A stretch of DNA of 64,000 bases from Jingyaoa shaoxingensis (lineage in GTDB: Bacteria > Bacillota > Clostridia > Lachnospirales > Lachnospiraceae): NCBI RefSeq assembly GCF_014385005.1, contig NZ_JACRSZ010000005.1, positions 73,318 through 137,317 of the forward strand. Reading direction: 5' to 3'. Within the stretch, counting starts at the first letter, position 1. The number at the start of each line of letters is the position of its first letter. This document shows, one piece after another, positions 42,115 to 51,430 of this stretch. The notes beneath the pieces are model-generated. The model was not told the DNA's origin. It worked only from the letters and a program-made list of their open reading frames with translations, and made no database searches. Both the position numbers and the translations under genes were made by a program.

Positions 42115-43182
42115 TTATTGTTCTTCCATAATCTGAATGGCGCGTTTCATGCCTTCTCCGATGCTTACCTTTGCCTTCCAGCCCAGGCTCTCTAACTTCT
42201 CAGAATCCAGGATTTCACAAACTTTTGCAGTAATCTTCGGTTCCTTTTCGTCTTCTGGATTTACAAAAGAAAGCTTTAAGTGCTTTTCCGGGAATGCCGC
42301 TACCGCTGCTCTTGCCAGATTGCGGATGGTAATATTTCCTTCCTGGGAAGAGATATTGTACGGCTGCATTACCTGCCCCTTTAACAACACGGTAAATACA
42401 GCTGCTACCGTATCTGTCACATAACAGTAAGAACGGTAAGGTGCACCACTGCTCTTTAACACAATATCTTCGTTGTTCAGCACATTTACCATGAACTGCG
42501 CCCATACACGGTCATCCCCCCGTCTGGTCGGTCCATAGATATAACTTGGACGTACGATCTTCACAGGAATACCATACTGCTTGCTGTAGCTGGCACATAA
42601 AGTCTCTGCCGCCCGTTTGCCAATTGCATAACAATTCTTATAAGAAGTATGATCCAGATATCCCACATCTTCTTCTTTCATGGATTCCTTCGGATTCTCA
42701 CCAAAGCTTCCATATGTCTTCAGACTGGAGAACATCAGCACCTGTGCCTGATATTTGACTGCCAGTTCCAGTACCTTCTGTGTTCCGATCAGATTAGCAT
42801 TGATGGTTCCTACCGGATCATGTTCAAAATGCCATGCACTAGCCTGACTCGCTGCATGAATAATATAATCCACTCTTCCGCAGTCCGTCAGTTCACATAC
42901 ATCCTGTACCTGAAGTGAAATATCCTCACGATCCAGAATTTCTCCATACTTTTTCTCTGCATTCTCTCTTGAACGCACCAGTCCGATGACCTTCGTACCT
43001 GCCTGGTATCGGTCATTGCGCATCAGCAGTGCCAGTACCACATAGTAACTGATAAATCCATTGGCACCGGTCACCAGAACCGTCTTTTTATTCAGTTCCT
43101 CCCACGGCAGGTCTCTGTCCGTGACAGATTCCACATCTGCATACACCAGCTCTGAGACCAGTTCTTTTATTGTTTTTCCCAC
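42115..43182 (-). CDS. Extended SDR: NAD-dependent epimerase/dehydratase
   Basis: 355 residues. Rossmann motif VLVTGANGFISYYVVLALL near residue 35, catalytic region YKNCYAIGKRAAE (YxxxK), RPSYIYGPTRRGDDR. The start is GTG at 43182, with AAGGAG 9 bases upstream, and overlaps the cytidylyltransferase gene by 16 bases. Tight coupling to an IspD/TarI-like enzyme suggests it acts on a nucleotide-linked or polyol precursor of the surface polymer. Confidence 0.87.
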   Translation of the reverse strand: MGKTIKELVSELVYADVESVTDRDLPWEELNKKTVLVTGANGFISYYVVLALLMRNDRYQAGTKVIGLVRSRENAEKKYGEILDREDISLQVQDVCELTDCGRVDYIIHAASQASAWHFEHDPVGTINANLIGTQKVLELAVKYQAQVLMFSSLKTYGSFGENPKESMKEEDVGYLDHTSYKNCYAIGKRAAETLCASYSKQYGIPVKIVRPSYIYGPTRRGDDRVWAQFMVNVLNNEDIVLKSSGAPYRSYCYVTDTVAAVFTVLLKGQVMQPYNISSQEGNITIRNLARAAVAAFPEKHLKLSFVNPEDEKEPKITAKVCEILDSEKLESLGWKAKVSIGEGMKRAIQIMEEQ

Positions 43183-43937
43183 TTGTTTTCTCCTTCTGAC
43201 ATTCTCTCGTTCAGCAGTTCTTCACTGGCGAACGCACGGTAACGGTTGTAATAATATCCGGAACGTAAGGTATACAGATCTTCCGGTGTTGTTACCTTAA
43301 TATTCTGTCTTTCTCCGATAAAAATATGAATATCTTCGCCCAGTTCCAGTAAAAGTTCTGCAGAAGAAGTCGGATTGGTAATCCCTCTTTTCTCTGCTTC
43401 TTCATGTGCCCAGAGGATCTTACGGAATGTATAACCCTGTGGTGCCTGAGTAATGAACATATTGCTTCTCTTATAGCTCTTCCGGCAGGTACTGCCGTCG
43501 AAGCTCTCCAGTACAGAGTCGATACTTGGTGTCACCGGAACTGCATTTTCATACTCTCTTGCTTCCCGGATACAGTTTGATACCAGTTGTGCGGTAATCA
43601 TTGGACGAACGCCGTCACAGATCAGCACAATATCTTCACCCTTTGCCGTCTCCGCCGCTTTTACCAGACCATTGTGAATGGAGCCATGTCCGTTTGCACC
43701 CCCAGGCACAATGGCACGTATCTTCTGTACATGATATCTTTCAATCTGTTCCTTTAATACCGGAATCCAGCTTTCCAGACATGCCACCACGATCTCATCT
43801 ACTTCCGGATGCTGGCTGAATACTTCCAGGGTGCGGATAATAATAGGTTTGCCATCCACGATCAGGAACTGCTTCGGCACATCCTGTGACTTCATTCGGG
43901 ATCCTACGCCCCCTGCAAAAACTACTGCTGATACCAT
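43167..43937 (-). CDS. IspD/TarI-family cytidylyltransferase
   Basis: Transfers CMP to a polyol or sugar phosphate, 256 residues. Nucleotide loop VFAGGVGSRMKSQDVPKQFL, GGANGHGSIHNGLVKA, ICDGVRPMIT and ITQAPQGYTF. Neighbours (CDP-glycerol transferases, SDR) point to TarI-type CDP-ribitol or a similar CDP-polyol rather than isoprenoid IspD. RBS AAGGAGG. Confidence 0.85.
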   Translation of the reverse strand: MVSAVVFAGGVGSRMKSQDVPKQFLIVDGKPIIIRTLEVFSQHPEVDEIVVACLESWIPVLKEQIERYHVQKIRAIVPGGANGHGSIHNGLVKAAETAKGEDIVLICDGVRPMITAQLVSNCIREAREYENAVPVTPSIDSVLESFDGSTCRKSYKRSNMFITQAPQGYTFRKILWAHEEAEKRGITNPTSSAELLLELGEDIHIFIGERQNIKVTTPEDLYTLRSGYYYNRYRAFASEELLNERMSEGENKWEKQ

Positions 43938-43952
43938 CTACTTTTCCTCCTT

Positions 43953-45185
43953 TTACGAATTTTCTTTCTTCTCCATATAGATAAATGGAATATGTTTCTG
44001 TGTAATTACTAAAAACAGTACACTGCAGATTCCTGTTGCCAGAGCCACAAACATCATATGAATAACATCATGTTTCCACAAACCACATCTGCGAATCAGT
44101 CCAAACACCGGTATGATAAAACATTCAAATAGCAGAACAAATTTTCCGATATAAACCGCTTCTTTATATTTTTCATTTTTCTTTCCACAGATATATGGGA
44201 AAAATGAATTTACCAATATGCACAGCAATGCCATTCCCAAAAACAGAACTACAGAAAACGGAATACTGTATTGATACTTCAGAAAAATATCAGGATAAGC
44301 ATTTTCAAAAATTCTTAAAATTGGCAAATGTACGCCTACATACAACAACGTATTCTGTCCTATGTACTTCAGAATTTTTATTACAGGCATCTTCATGACA
44401 ATCAAAATCACCGCAAATGAAAATGACAATGCTGTCATGTAATAAAAAATAACAGAATTTCCAAATTTGTTTGCTGTCATAGAAACTCTTCCATTCAGCT
44501 GATGGGTAATAGCACCTGTAACAAGCAAAACAGCAATGCATCCAAAATAACCAACATTCCTGAATGGGACAAATCTGATACTTTCATGACTCTTATAATA
44601 ATCCATAAAACATTTTCCCACATACATAAATACAATAGCGGTAAATGCTACGTTAAAATGCCAGATATGCGTTACTCCCTGATCCAGATAGCCGATACAG
44701 AGACACATTACTATTGCCAGTATCACATACTTTTTATCAATTCCTGCATATTTCTGAATCACTGCATACAAAACATCCGCTAGAAATAATACAAGTAAAA
44801 AATACAATGCATTGGACGTCGATGGTACAATCACGCCATTTCCAATAAAGATTCCATATAGTGCATCCCCAACACCTCTTTTTATATTTTTCAGATAATG
44901 CCAGGCAAAATACCATAACGGAAACACTGCAAAACACATCCAAAAATACGGAATGATCAATTTCTGAATTTTATTCCATATATATTCTTTTATCGGTGTT
45001 CTTCTGATTTTTTCATCATTTAAGGTCAGGCCCGATATGATAAAAAACAATGGCATATGGAAGGAATATATGACTGACTGTGCTTCTTTTGGAAGAGCCA
45101 CATGTCCCAACACCACCAAATACATGGCAATTCCTCTCAGCTGATCAATCCACACGATTCTCTCTTTTTTATTTACTCCCATCAT
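43953..45185 (-). CDS. Membrane acyltransferase, OafA/OatA-like (Acyltransferase_3)
   Basis: About 411 residues with ten predicted spans. Catalytic-type N-terminal motif WIDQLRGIAMYLVVLGHVAL, then FHMPLFFIISGLTLND. Start at 45185 (MMGVNKKERI) with AGGAA upstream; a longer reading runs into the transferase gene. O-acetylates or succinylates a surface glycan; no SGNH domain follows, so the donor or acceptor step may need another protein. Confidence 0.85.
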   Translation of the reverse strand: MMGVNKKERIVWIDQLRGIAMYLVVLGHVALPKEAQSVIYSFHMPLFFIISGLTLNDEKIRRTPIKEYIWNKIQKLIIPYFWMCFAVFPLWYFAWHYLKNIKRGVGDALYGIFIGNGVIVPSTSNALYFLLVLFLADVLYAVIQKYAGIDKKYVILAIVMCLCIGYLDQGVTHIWHFNVAFTAIVFMYVGKCFMDYYKSHESIRFVPFRNVGYFGCIAVLLVTGAITHQLNGRVSMTANKFGNSVIFYYMTALSFSFAVILIVMKMPVIKILKYIGQNTLLYVGVHLPILRIFENAYPDIFLKYQYSIPFSVVLFLGMALLCILVNSFFPYICGKKNEKYKEAVYIGKFVLLFECFIIPVFGLIRRCGLWKHDVIHMMFVALATGICSVLFLVITQKHIPFIYMEKKENS

Positions 45186-45192
45186 CTTCCGA

Positions 45193-47739
45193 TTATATTC
45201 CTTCCTTTTGCCATTTATAGGCGTCTTCAAAAATACGTTTACAATTTTCATGATCACTGAAAGCGAAGAAATCATCCTGTCGTTCCCTGTAGAACGATTT
45301 TAACGCACATCCACTCTCCATATAAGCGCACAGCGTATCTACCAGTTCCTGATGCTGCGTACAGATCTCTCCAAATCCCTGAGTCTCATAGAAAAATCCT
45401 CCTTCCACATAATGCGGTGGGAGTTTTGGTGGATGATAATATACAACCGGTTTTCTCATATAGGCAAAATCAAACTGCACACCGGAATAGTCTGTCACCA
45501 TCAGACTGGATTCACATAAGATCTTCTCATAGTTTACACCAAGGGCAGAGATGATCTCCACGCCATCCTTTTTTTCAAAATCCACAACCTGTTCTCCAAT
45601 ATTCGGATGTACCAGATAAACTACTTTATATCCCGTATTCCTGGCAGTATCTAAAAGCTTCTGATCAGTGATCAGTCCATTGTAGATCTTGTAATAATCC
45701 GTCTCTTTAAACATCTCTGAGTATGGTCTGGATTCATTCTTTTCTTTTGCTCCCAGCGAAATATAAGTTCTCCATGTTGGTGTAATCAGAATCTGCTTCT
45801 GATCACGGTTCTTCAGACCGTCATACCTTGCCAGGCCTTTCAGCCTGATCACAGATGAATCCAAATAGCCATATTGCGGCTTCCGAAGATTGGCCACCTC
45901 ATATTTGGACGCACAGTAATACAGTTTATTATTATTGAATGCCTGATTGGCATTAAACGCCAGATCCTGTACCGAAAGCCCATGCTGTATACATACAGCA
46001 TCCGCAGACAACAGATCCTGTAGATACGGAATCTCCTCATTGCTGATTCCATTAAAGTTATACAGGCCTGCATGGGTGGCAAACACCATTTTCGCATGAA
46101 GGAACATCAATCTGTGTTTCCTTGTTCCATGGATCAGCGGCTGATAACCCTCTTCTCGTAATCTCTGCGTATCTTCCGCATCCTTGTTCATGACATATAC
46201 GGGCACCACATCAGTATCCTTCCTGGTCAGTGCATACTTATAAAAGTATTCCCCGCAGTCACCGCCCTTATAGAGCTTATCAAAGGTGAGCCAGATATTT
46301 TTTCTGTGGTAATAAGGGTAACTGAGCCAGTACCATATTCTTTCTTTTATCTTCTCTTTGCCTTTGTCCTGCTGAGATGCAGCCTTCCAGAAAGCCAGTT
46401 CCTTTCTCAGATGTCTCCATCTGTCACATTCTTCAATTCGAATTAGTTTTTTCACATTGCCCCTGTTAAAGGTCATAACATACCGGTCAAAACACCAGTA
46501 GGAAGCATCCAGAGCTGCCGATATTCTTGAAGTGTATCTTCTGGTAATAATTGGATGTTCAATCTTCTTTTTGTCACCCTTTATTACAAACTGAAGCGTA
46601 TTCTTTTCCTGAAAATCTTCTTTTTTCAGAATAATCCGGAATGTATATCCCCGGTAATCTGTCTGTCCAAAATAAGCAGTATCATTATACCGGGCTGTTT
46701 CCAGATATTCGATCTCTTTTTCATTAAACAGAACACTCCACCGGACATCCGGTCCTTTCATAAAGAACGGACTGGAACAGTCCAGTATCAGTTTATCTTT
46801 TTCGTAATTTATTACATCAATGCAGACTCTCGGCAATACACGATTCCACATCTGCCGTCCATTGACCAGAACTCTCAAAGGATACTTCTCTCCTTTTCCC
46901 TCCTGCTCCGGATCCACCAGAAAATACTTTTCCTGCAGTTCTTTATACTTTAAATGCAGGAACTTTTCCTGCAGGGCAAAGGCCAGTGCATATCCGGACC
47001 ATAATCTGGTTCCGGATATCATCAGTTTATCATCAATATCTTTTAAAATATCTGAAGAAATATCCCAGAATCTCTGCAGCTGTTCTCCTTTTAATACCTG
47101 TTTATCAGCATGATTTTTATTGGCATCATAACGGATGATCAATTCTCTTAAGAAATGCACCTGTACATACAGTGGCAGTTCACCGGTAAACCGTTCTCTT
47201 GTCAGCTGTATATGCTTTTCAAAACAGTCCAGATACCAGTCTGTTTTCCGGTTATCTGAGTTTCTGCTCGCATCGCCCTGAGCCGGATGTCCGATTACCA
47301 CCTGCGTTCCCCGGACATATCCCGTTATCATGGATTTTTCCGCTACTCTGTAGAACAAATCCGCTGCAACATGATATCCGTGTGACGGATCCGGCCTGTT
47401 TTCCTGTACTGCCCTGCTTCTGTAGAGTACAGCTTCATAATCATCCGGCAGGGAAATCAGTTCCTTCTGCTTCTTCAGATGAATGATTTTTCCTGACCGT
47501 ATGCTTCCCTGACTGCTGTCTTTTGTACTTTCCATATAGCAGCATTCCATCATGACGGTGTCCAGATGTTCTCTTTCTGCATATTCACATGCAAACTGCA
47601 GATCTTCATCTGAAAAATTGGATCCTGCACCAATAAAAACAACATACTCTGTTTTCAGACTGTCTATACTTTTTCTAATATTTGTCCATAGATTTTCAGT
47701 TAAAGTATCTATTTTCAAAACGGTACACTGTTCTGTCAT
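45193..47739 (-). CDS. CDP-glycerol glycerophosphotransferase family protein (TagB/TagF-like), paralogue 1
   Basis: 848 residues. The C-terminal Glyphos_transf domain (about 470-840) has LYKGGDCGEYFYKYALTR, FATHAGLYNF, CIQHGLSVQDLAFNA (catalytic His), SSLMVTDYSGVQFDFAY and PPHYVEGGFFYETQGFGEI. The first 400 residues are a poorly conserved GT-A-like remnant (EYVVFIGAGSNFSDEDLQ) plus a beta domain. Polymerises or primes a polyol-phosphate chain on the cell surface. Followed within 8 bases by the acyltransferase. Confidence 0.88.
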   Translation of the reverse strand: MTEQCTVLKIDTLTENLWTNIRKSIDSLKTEYVVFIGAGSNFSDEDLQFACEYAEREHLDTVMMECCYMESTKDSSQGSIRSGKIIHLKKQKELISLPDDYEAVLYRSRAVQENRPDPSHGYHVAADLFYRVAEKSMITGYVRGTQVVIGHPAQGDASRNSDNRKTDWYLDCFEKHIQLTRERFTGELPLYVQVHFLRELIIRYDANKNHADKQVLKGEQLQRFWDISSDILKDIDDKLMISGTRLWSGYALAFALQEKFLHLKYKELQEKYFLVDPEQEGKGEKYPLRVLVNGRQMWNRVLPRVCIDVINYEKDKLILDCSSPFFMKGPDVRWSVLFNEKEIEYLETARYNDTAYFGQTDYRGYTFRIILKKEDFQEKNTLQFVIKGDKKKIEHPIITRRYTSRISAALDASYWCFDRYVMTFNRGNVKKLIRIEECDRWRHLRKELAFWKAASQQDKGKEKIKERIWYWLSYPYYHRKNIWLTFDKLYKGGDCGEYFYKYALTRKDTDVVPVYVMNKDAEDTQRLREEGYQPLIHGTRKHRLMFLHAKMVFATHAGLYNFNGISNEEIPYLQDLLSADAVCIQHGLSVQDLAFNANQAFNNNKLYYCASKYEVANLRKPQYGYLDSSVIRLKGLARYDGLKNRDQKQILITPTWRTYISLGAKEKNESRPYSEMFKETDYYKIYNGLITDQKLLDTARNTGYKVVYLVHPNIGEQVVDFEKKDGVEIISALGVNYEKILCESSLMVTDYSGVQFDFAYMRKPVVYYHPPKLPPHYVEGGFFYETQGFGEICTQHQELVDTLCAYMESGCALKSFYRERQDDFFAFSDHENCKRIFEDAYKWQKEGI

Positions 47740-47758
47740 AACTCTCTCCCGTTTATCC

Positions 47759-50635
47759 CTATCTGTTTTCTGCTAATTCCTTCTGATATGCAATGGCATC
47801 TTCAAAAATTCTCTTACAGTTATCATGGTCCGCGTAGGCAAAGAAATCATCCTGCCGTGCTTTATAGTAATCTTTCAGTTTACATTCATGTTCCATATAA
47901 TCGCAAATCGTATCAACCAGCTGCTTATGTTCTGTACAGATCTCACCAAATCCCTGAGTATCATAGAAGAATCCGCCTTCTACATAATGTGGTGGTAGTT
48001 TTGGTGGATGATAATAAACGACCGGCTTTCTCATATAAGCGAAGTCAAACTGAACTCCTGAATAGTCTGTTACCATCAGACTGGATTCACATAAGATCTT
48101 TTCATAATTCACGGTGGTTGCCTGAATCAGTTCTACATTCTCCACTTCACCGTAATCCTCCAGCTGCGCACTGGTAATCGGATGAAGCAAATAGATCAGT
48201 TTATAGCCTGTTCTCTTAGCTGTCTCAATCAGTTTCTGATCATGAATCAAATCATTATAGATTCTGAAATAATCCGTCTCTTTGAAGTTTGGATTATATG
48301 GTCTGGATTTTCCCATAACAGACGGCATCGCAATATAACTTCTCCAGGTTGGCGTGATCAGGATCTGTCTCTGATCCTTGTTGACAAGACCATCGTAACG
48401 TGGAACACCTGTCAATTTCAGATGTTCCGGACGATAATCATATTCCGGAAGACTCAGATTCTGGATCTCATACTTAGATGCGCAATAATAACGTTTATTA
48501 TTATTGAACTGTCTGTGAGAATCATGAGCCAGGTACTGCACGGTCAGACCATGCTGGATACAGGTCGGACTGTATTCCAGTCTGTCCTGAATACCTTTTA
48601 ACACATTCTTGGCAATTGCATTGAATCCCGGGATTGGCACATGGGTTGCAAAAATCATCTTTGAATTCAGAAACAGTAATTTCTGTTTCCAGGTGCTTCT
48701 GCTGACCGGATGATATCCTTCTTCGATCAGACGCTGCCTGTCAGGAGCATCCTCATTGATGATATAGACCGGATATACATTGGAATCTTTTCGACTGCAC
48801 ATATATTTATAAAAATATTCTCCACAGTCACCGCCTTTATACAGTTTATCGAATGCAATCCAGATATTCTTATTCTTATAATACGGACGTGTCAGCCAGT
48901 ACAGCAGTCTGAGTTTTAATGCTGCACGGTTCTTTGTCTTTCCGGACCACATATTTTTCAGGACGCGCAGTTCCTGTATGATACGTTTCTTTCTTCCTGC
49001 CTTTTCTATGATAATCGCATTGTGCTTAAATTTTCCCACAAAACGTACCATATACTCGCCAAAACACCAGTAAGATCCAGGCACTGTGCTGTTAATTCTT
49101 GATACATATCTTCCACTGATAACCGGAAGCATCAGTTCATTACCGTTTTGTTTCAGTTTAAAGGACAATACATTTCTTTCCTGCAACTGTTCATAAGGGA
49201 TCTCAATGATAAACGTGAAAAGTTTGTATACATTTTCACTGAAGAATCTTACATAAGAATATCGTGGCGTTTCCTGAATAGGGTACTCCTGATCATTGAT
49301 CAGAGCTTTTACTTCTACTCCTTCCGGGCCTGCAAATTTAGGTGCTGAAAATTCAATACTCAGTGTCTTTTTCTCATAGTTCATTAAATCCACATGTATC
49401 GTTGGAATCAGTTCATTCGGGAGCAGACGTCCATTCATCCTGGATTGTACGGAAACTCTTTCTCTCTTCTGGAGACCAAATTCCATATTCAGATCTTCGC
49501 CATATTTTATCTGGAACAATGCATATGCCAGTGCATTTCCCGGCGTATATTTTTTTGCTGATCCTGCATATCCCCAAATGATGTCATCATCAATGTATTT
49601 CAGTATATTTTTGCAGACTTCCTTGAACTCCTGCAGCTTTTCTCCCTGTAACAGCTTTTTATCTTTGCTGTCCCGGTTATGTTTAAATCTTCTGCACAAT
49701 TCACCAAAGATGTAATACTGTACATCCCTTGGGATCTCCTGATCCCGTTCCATAACCCACTGCAATGCCGGAAGATAGTTCTTTTCCAGTTCTTCTGTAT
49801 AGAATTCTTTTGTCTCTTCTTCCGGAATCTCCTTTTTCGGTCTTCCTGCCGTATTCACATAACCAAATTTGGGGTATGCTCCCCTGTACATTGCCAGATT
49901 TCTTTTTCTGTTTGCCAGTTCCAGCATAGTTACTGCATATGGAGCATATCCATAGCCACCCTCTTCATTAAAGTGAATACCATCCCATGCAGAACGTCTT
50001 ATCAGACAGTTTGTAAAAGTCCATTCATTTTTTCTGAACCAGTCTATATAATCCAGAGAATATACCCCTTTTAACGCTTTCGGTTGTACTCCGCGTATCA
50101 GTTTTTTACTGTTATACAGATTCATGAGAAGAATATCTGCGCCTTCTCCTACTTCATCCATATATTCTTCTGATGTTGTCAATGTTTCCTGACTGATTCT
50201 GTCACCCGCCTGAAGAATCTGGAAATAATCCGTATCCAACCCATCAATGACCTGATTCAGAGCCTGCCATTTTGGAATATCCTGCATATCAATTCTCTGA
50301 ACCTGCTCAGGATACAGTTCCATCAATTCATTCTCATATTCCAGAATCATATCCTGCATTTCTTCATAGGTATAGAGTTTCTGTTCTCCATCTTCACCTG
50401 TCATAACCAGTCTTAACGTGTGTTTATTATCTGGTCGATAATGCAGTAACAGTATTTTCAACTGTTTATCCAGTTCTGTATTTTCTTCACTCAGATTGTC
50501 CTGGATCTCCATATCTTCATCGATTTTTTCTTCTTCTTTTTCGTCCTCTTCTGTTGGCCTTTTTTCTAACAGTTTTTCCATTGTAATCTGAATACTGTTA
50601 ATCTTATAAATTTCCGAAACCAGTACGGTTACCAT
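47759..50635 (-). CDS. CDP-glycerol glycerophosphotransferase family protein (TagB/TagF-like), paralogue 2
   Basis: 958 residues, parallel to its neighbour: LYKGGDCGEYFYKYMCSR, FATHVPIPGF, CIQHGLTVQYLAHDS, SSLMVTDYSGVQFDFAYM and PPHYVEGGFFYDTQGFGEI. The C-terminal 50 residues around the catalytic site are almost identical in both, though the N-terminal halves differ (an acidic stretch EEDEKEEEKIDEDMEIQ, then DTDYFQILQAGDRIS like a degenerate GT2 fold). First gene of the unit with its own promoter; RBS AAGGGAAG. Confidence 0.88.
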   Translation of the reverse strand: MVTVLVSEIYKINSIQITMEKLLEKRPTEEDEKEEEKIDEDMEIQDNLSEENTELDKQLKILLLHYRPDNKHTLRLVMTGEDGEQKLYTYEEMQDMILEYENELMELYPEQVQRIDMQDIPKWQALNQVIDGLDTDYFQILQAGDRISQETLTTSEEYMDEVGEGADILLMNLYNSKKLIRGVQPKALKGVYSLDYIDWFRKNEWTFTNCLIRRSAWDGIHFNEEGGYGYAPYAVTMLELANRKRNLAMYRGAYPKFGYVNTAGRPKKEIPEEETKEFYTEELEKNYLPALQWVMERDQEIPRDVQYYIFGELCRRFKHNRDSKDKKLLQGEKLQEFKEVCKNILKYIDDDIIWGYAGSAKKYTPGNALAYALFQIKYGEDLNMEFGLQKRERVSVQSRMNGRLLPNELIPTIHVDLMNYEKKTLSIEFSAPKFAGPEGVEVKALINDQEYPIQETPRYSYVRFFSENVYKLFTFIIEIPYEQLQERNVLSFKLKQNGNELMLPVISGRYVSRINSTVPGSYWCFGEYMVRFVGKFKHNAIIIEKAGRKKRIIQELRVLKNMWSGKTKNRAALKLRLLYWLTRPYYKNKNIWIAFDKLYKGGDCGEYFYKYMCSRKDSNVYPVYIINEDAPDRQRLIEEGYHPVSRSTWKQKLLFLNSKMIFATHVPIPGFNAIAKNVLKGIQDRLEYSPTCIQHGLTVQYLAHDSHRQFNNNKRYYCASKYEIQNLSLPEYDYRPEHLKLTGVPRYDGLVNKDQRQILITPTWRSYIAMPSVMGKSRPYNPNFKETDYFRIYNDLIHDQKLIETAKRTGYKLIYLLHPITSAQLEDYGEVENVELIQATTVNYEKILCESSLMVTDYSGVQFDFAYMRKPVVYYHPPKLPPHYVEGGFFYDTQGFGEICTEHKQLVDTICDYMEHECKLKDYYKARQDDFFAYADHDNCKRIFEDAIAYQKELAENR

Positions 50636-50692
50636 ATGTTTCTTCCCTTTCGCATATCTTTTTTTGAGCCTCGTCCATGTTCCTAATACTTA

Positions 50693-50722
50693 ATTATATC
50701 ATACGTTCAGAGTAATGTTCAA
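50693..50722 (-). promoter_or_regulatory. Promoter of the polyol-phosphate polymer unit
   Basis: Minus strand TTGAAC (50717-50722), 18-base spacer, TATAAT (50693-50698); about 55 bases of leader before the 958-residue transferase. Confidence 0.75.
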
Positions 50723-50741
50723 TAACTTTCCACTGCCAAAA

Positions 50742-50762
50742 GAGGCAGCTAACCGCTGCCTC
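50742..50762 (-). terminator. Rho-independent terminator of rfbABC
   Basis: GAGGCAGC (50742-50749), loop TAACC, GCTGCCTC (50755-50762); TTTTGG follows on the minus strand. Confidence 0.82.
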
Positions 50763-50783
50763 AAAATTATAATTACTGTATCT

Positions 50784-50804
50784 GTGAAGGTACTGAACAG
50801 ATAC
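50784..50804 (-). repeat. 21-bp dispersed repeat (inverted copy of 60555-60575)
   Basis: The 21 bases are the exact reverse complement of 60555-60575, nearly 10 kb away; both are intergenic and contain TGTTCAGTACC. Part of the dispersed intergenic family described at 54695. Confidence 0.8.
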
Positions 50805-50819
50805 TACTCATTTACCTTT

Positions 50820-51428
50820 TCAGAACTTAAATGTATCTTTGATTCCCAGCCATTTCTGATCTTTGTCGCTGAGGTTCAGTGCCGTACCGTCTGCCATCAC
50901 ATATCCTTCCGCAGATGCACTTCCCTGATAACTGCCATTTACCTGTGGCCACTGGATGCCGATTTCCGGATCATTCCATGCCATTCCACCTTCATCACCA
51001 GGATGATAGAAGTCGGTACATTTGTAGCAAAATTCTGCGATATCAGATAATACCAGGAATCCATGTGCAAAGCCCTGTGGAATGTAGAACTGCTTCTTAT
51101 TTTCTTCCGTCAGTTCGATGCCATAGTATTTTCCGTAAGTCTCAGAGTTGCTTCTCAGATCCACGGCCACATCATAGACAGAACCTTTGATTACACGAAC
51201 CAGCTTGCCCTGTGGAAATGATTTCTGAAAATGCAGTCCACGCAGGACTCCCTTGGTCGAACAGGACTGGTTGTCCTGTACAAACACCATATCAAGACCT
51301 GCTTCTTTCATATCATTTTCATTGTAGGTCTCCATAAAATATCCACGGGAGTCTCCATGCACCGTCGGTTCGATCACGCACAGTCCCTGGATGCCACCTA
51401 CATTTTTTTCTACTTTAATCTGTCCCAT
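50820..51428 (-). CDS. rfbC: dTDP-4-dehydrorhamnose 3,5-epimerase
   Basis: Third step of dTDP-L-rhamnose synthesis, 202 residues. HGDSRGYFMETYNENDM, VLRGLHFQKSFPQGKLVRV (catalytic His), FYIPQGFAHGFLVLSD. Two bases after the rfbB gene, RBS GGAGA. Last gene of rfbABC; the reductase RfbD needed to finish dTDP-rhamnose is not adjacent. Confidence 0.93.
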   Translation of the reverse strand: MGQIKVEKNVGGIQGLCVIEPTVHGDSRGYFMETYNENDMKEAGLDMVFVQDNQSCSTKGVLRGLHFQKSFPQGKLVRVIKGSVYDVAVDLRSNSETYGKYYGIELTEENKKQFYIPQGFAHGFLVLSDIAEFCYKCTDFYHPGDEGGMAWNDPEIGIQWPQVNGSYQGSASAEGYVMADGTALNLSDKDQKWLGIKDTFKF

Positions 51429-51430
51429 TG

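Noticed and set aside
47788..48601. Plus-strand reading frames opposite the CDP-glycerol transferases
   Set aside because: Antisense shadows of clear coding sequence without ribosome binding sites or recognisable domains.
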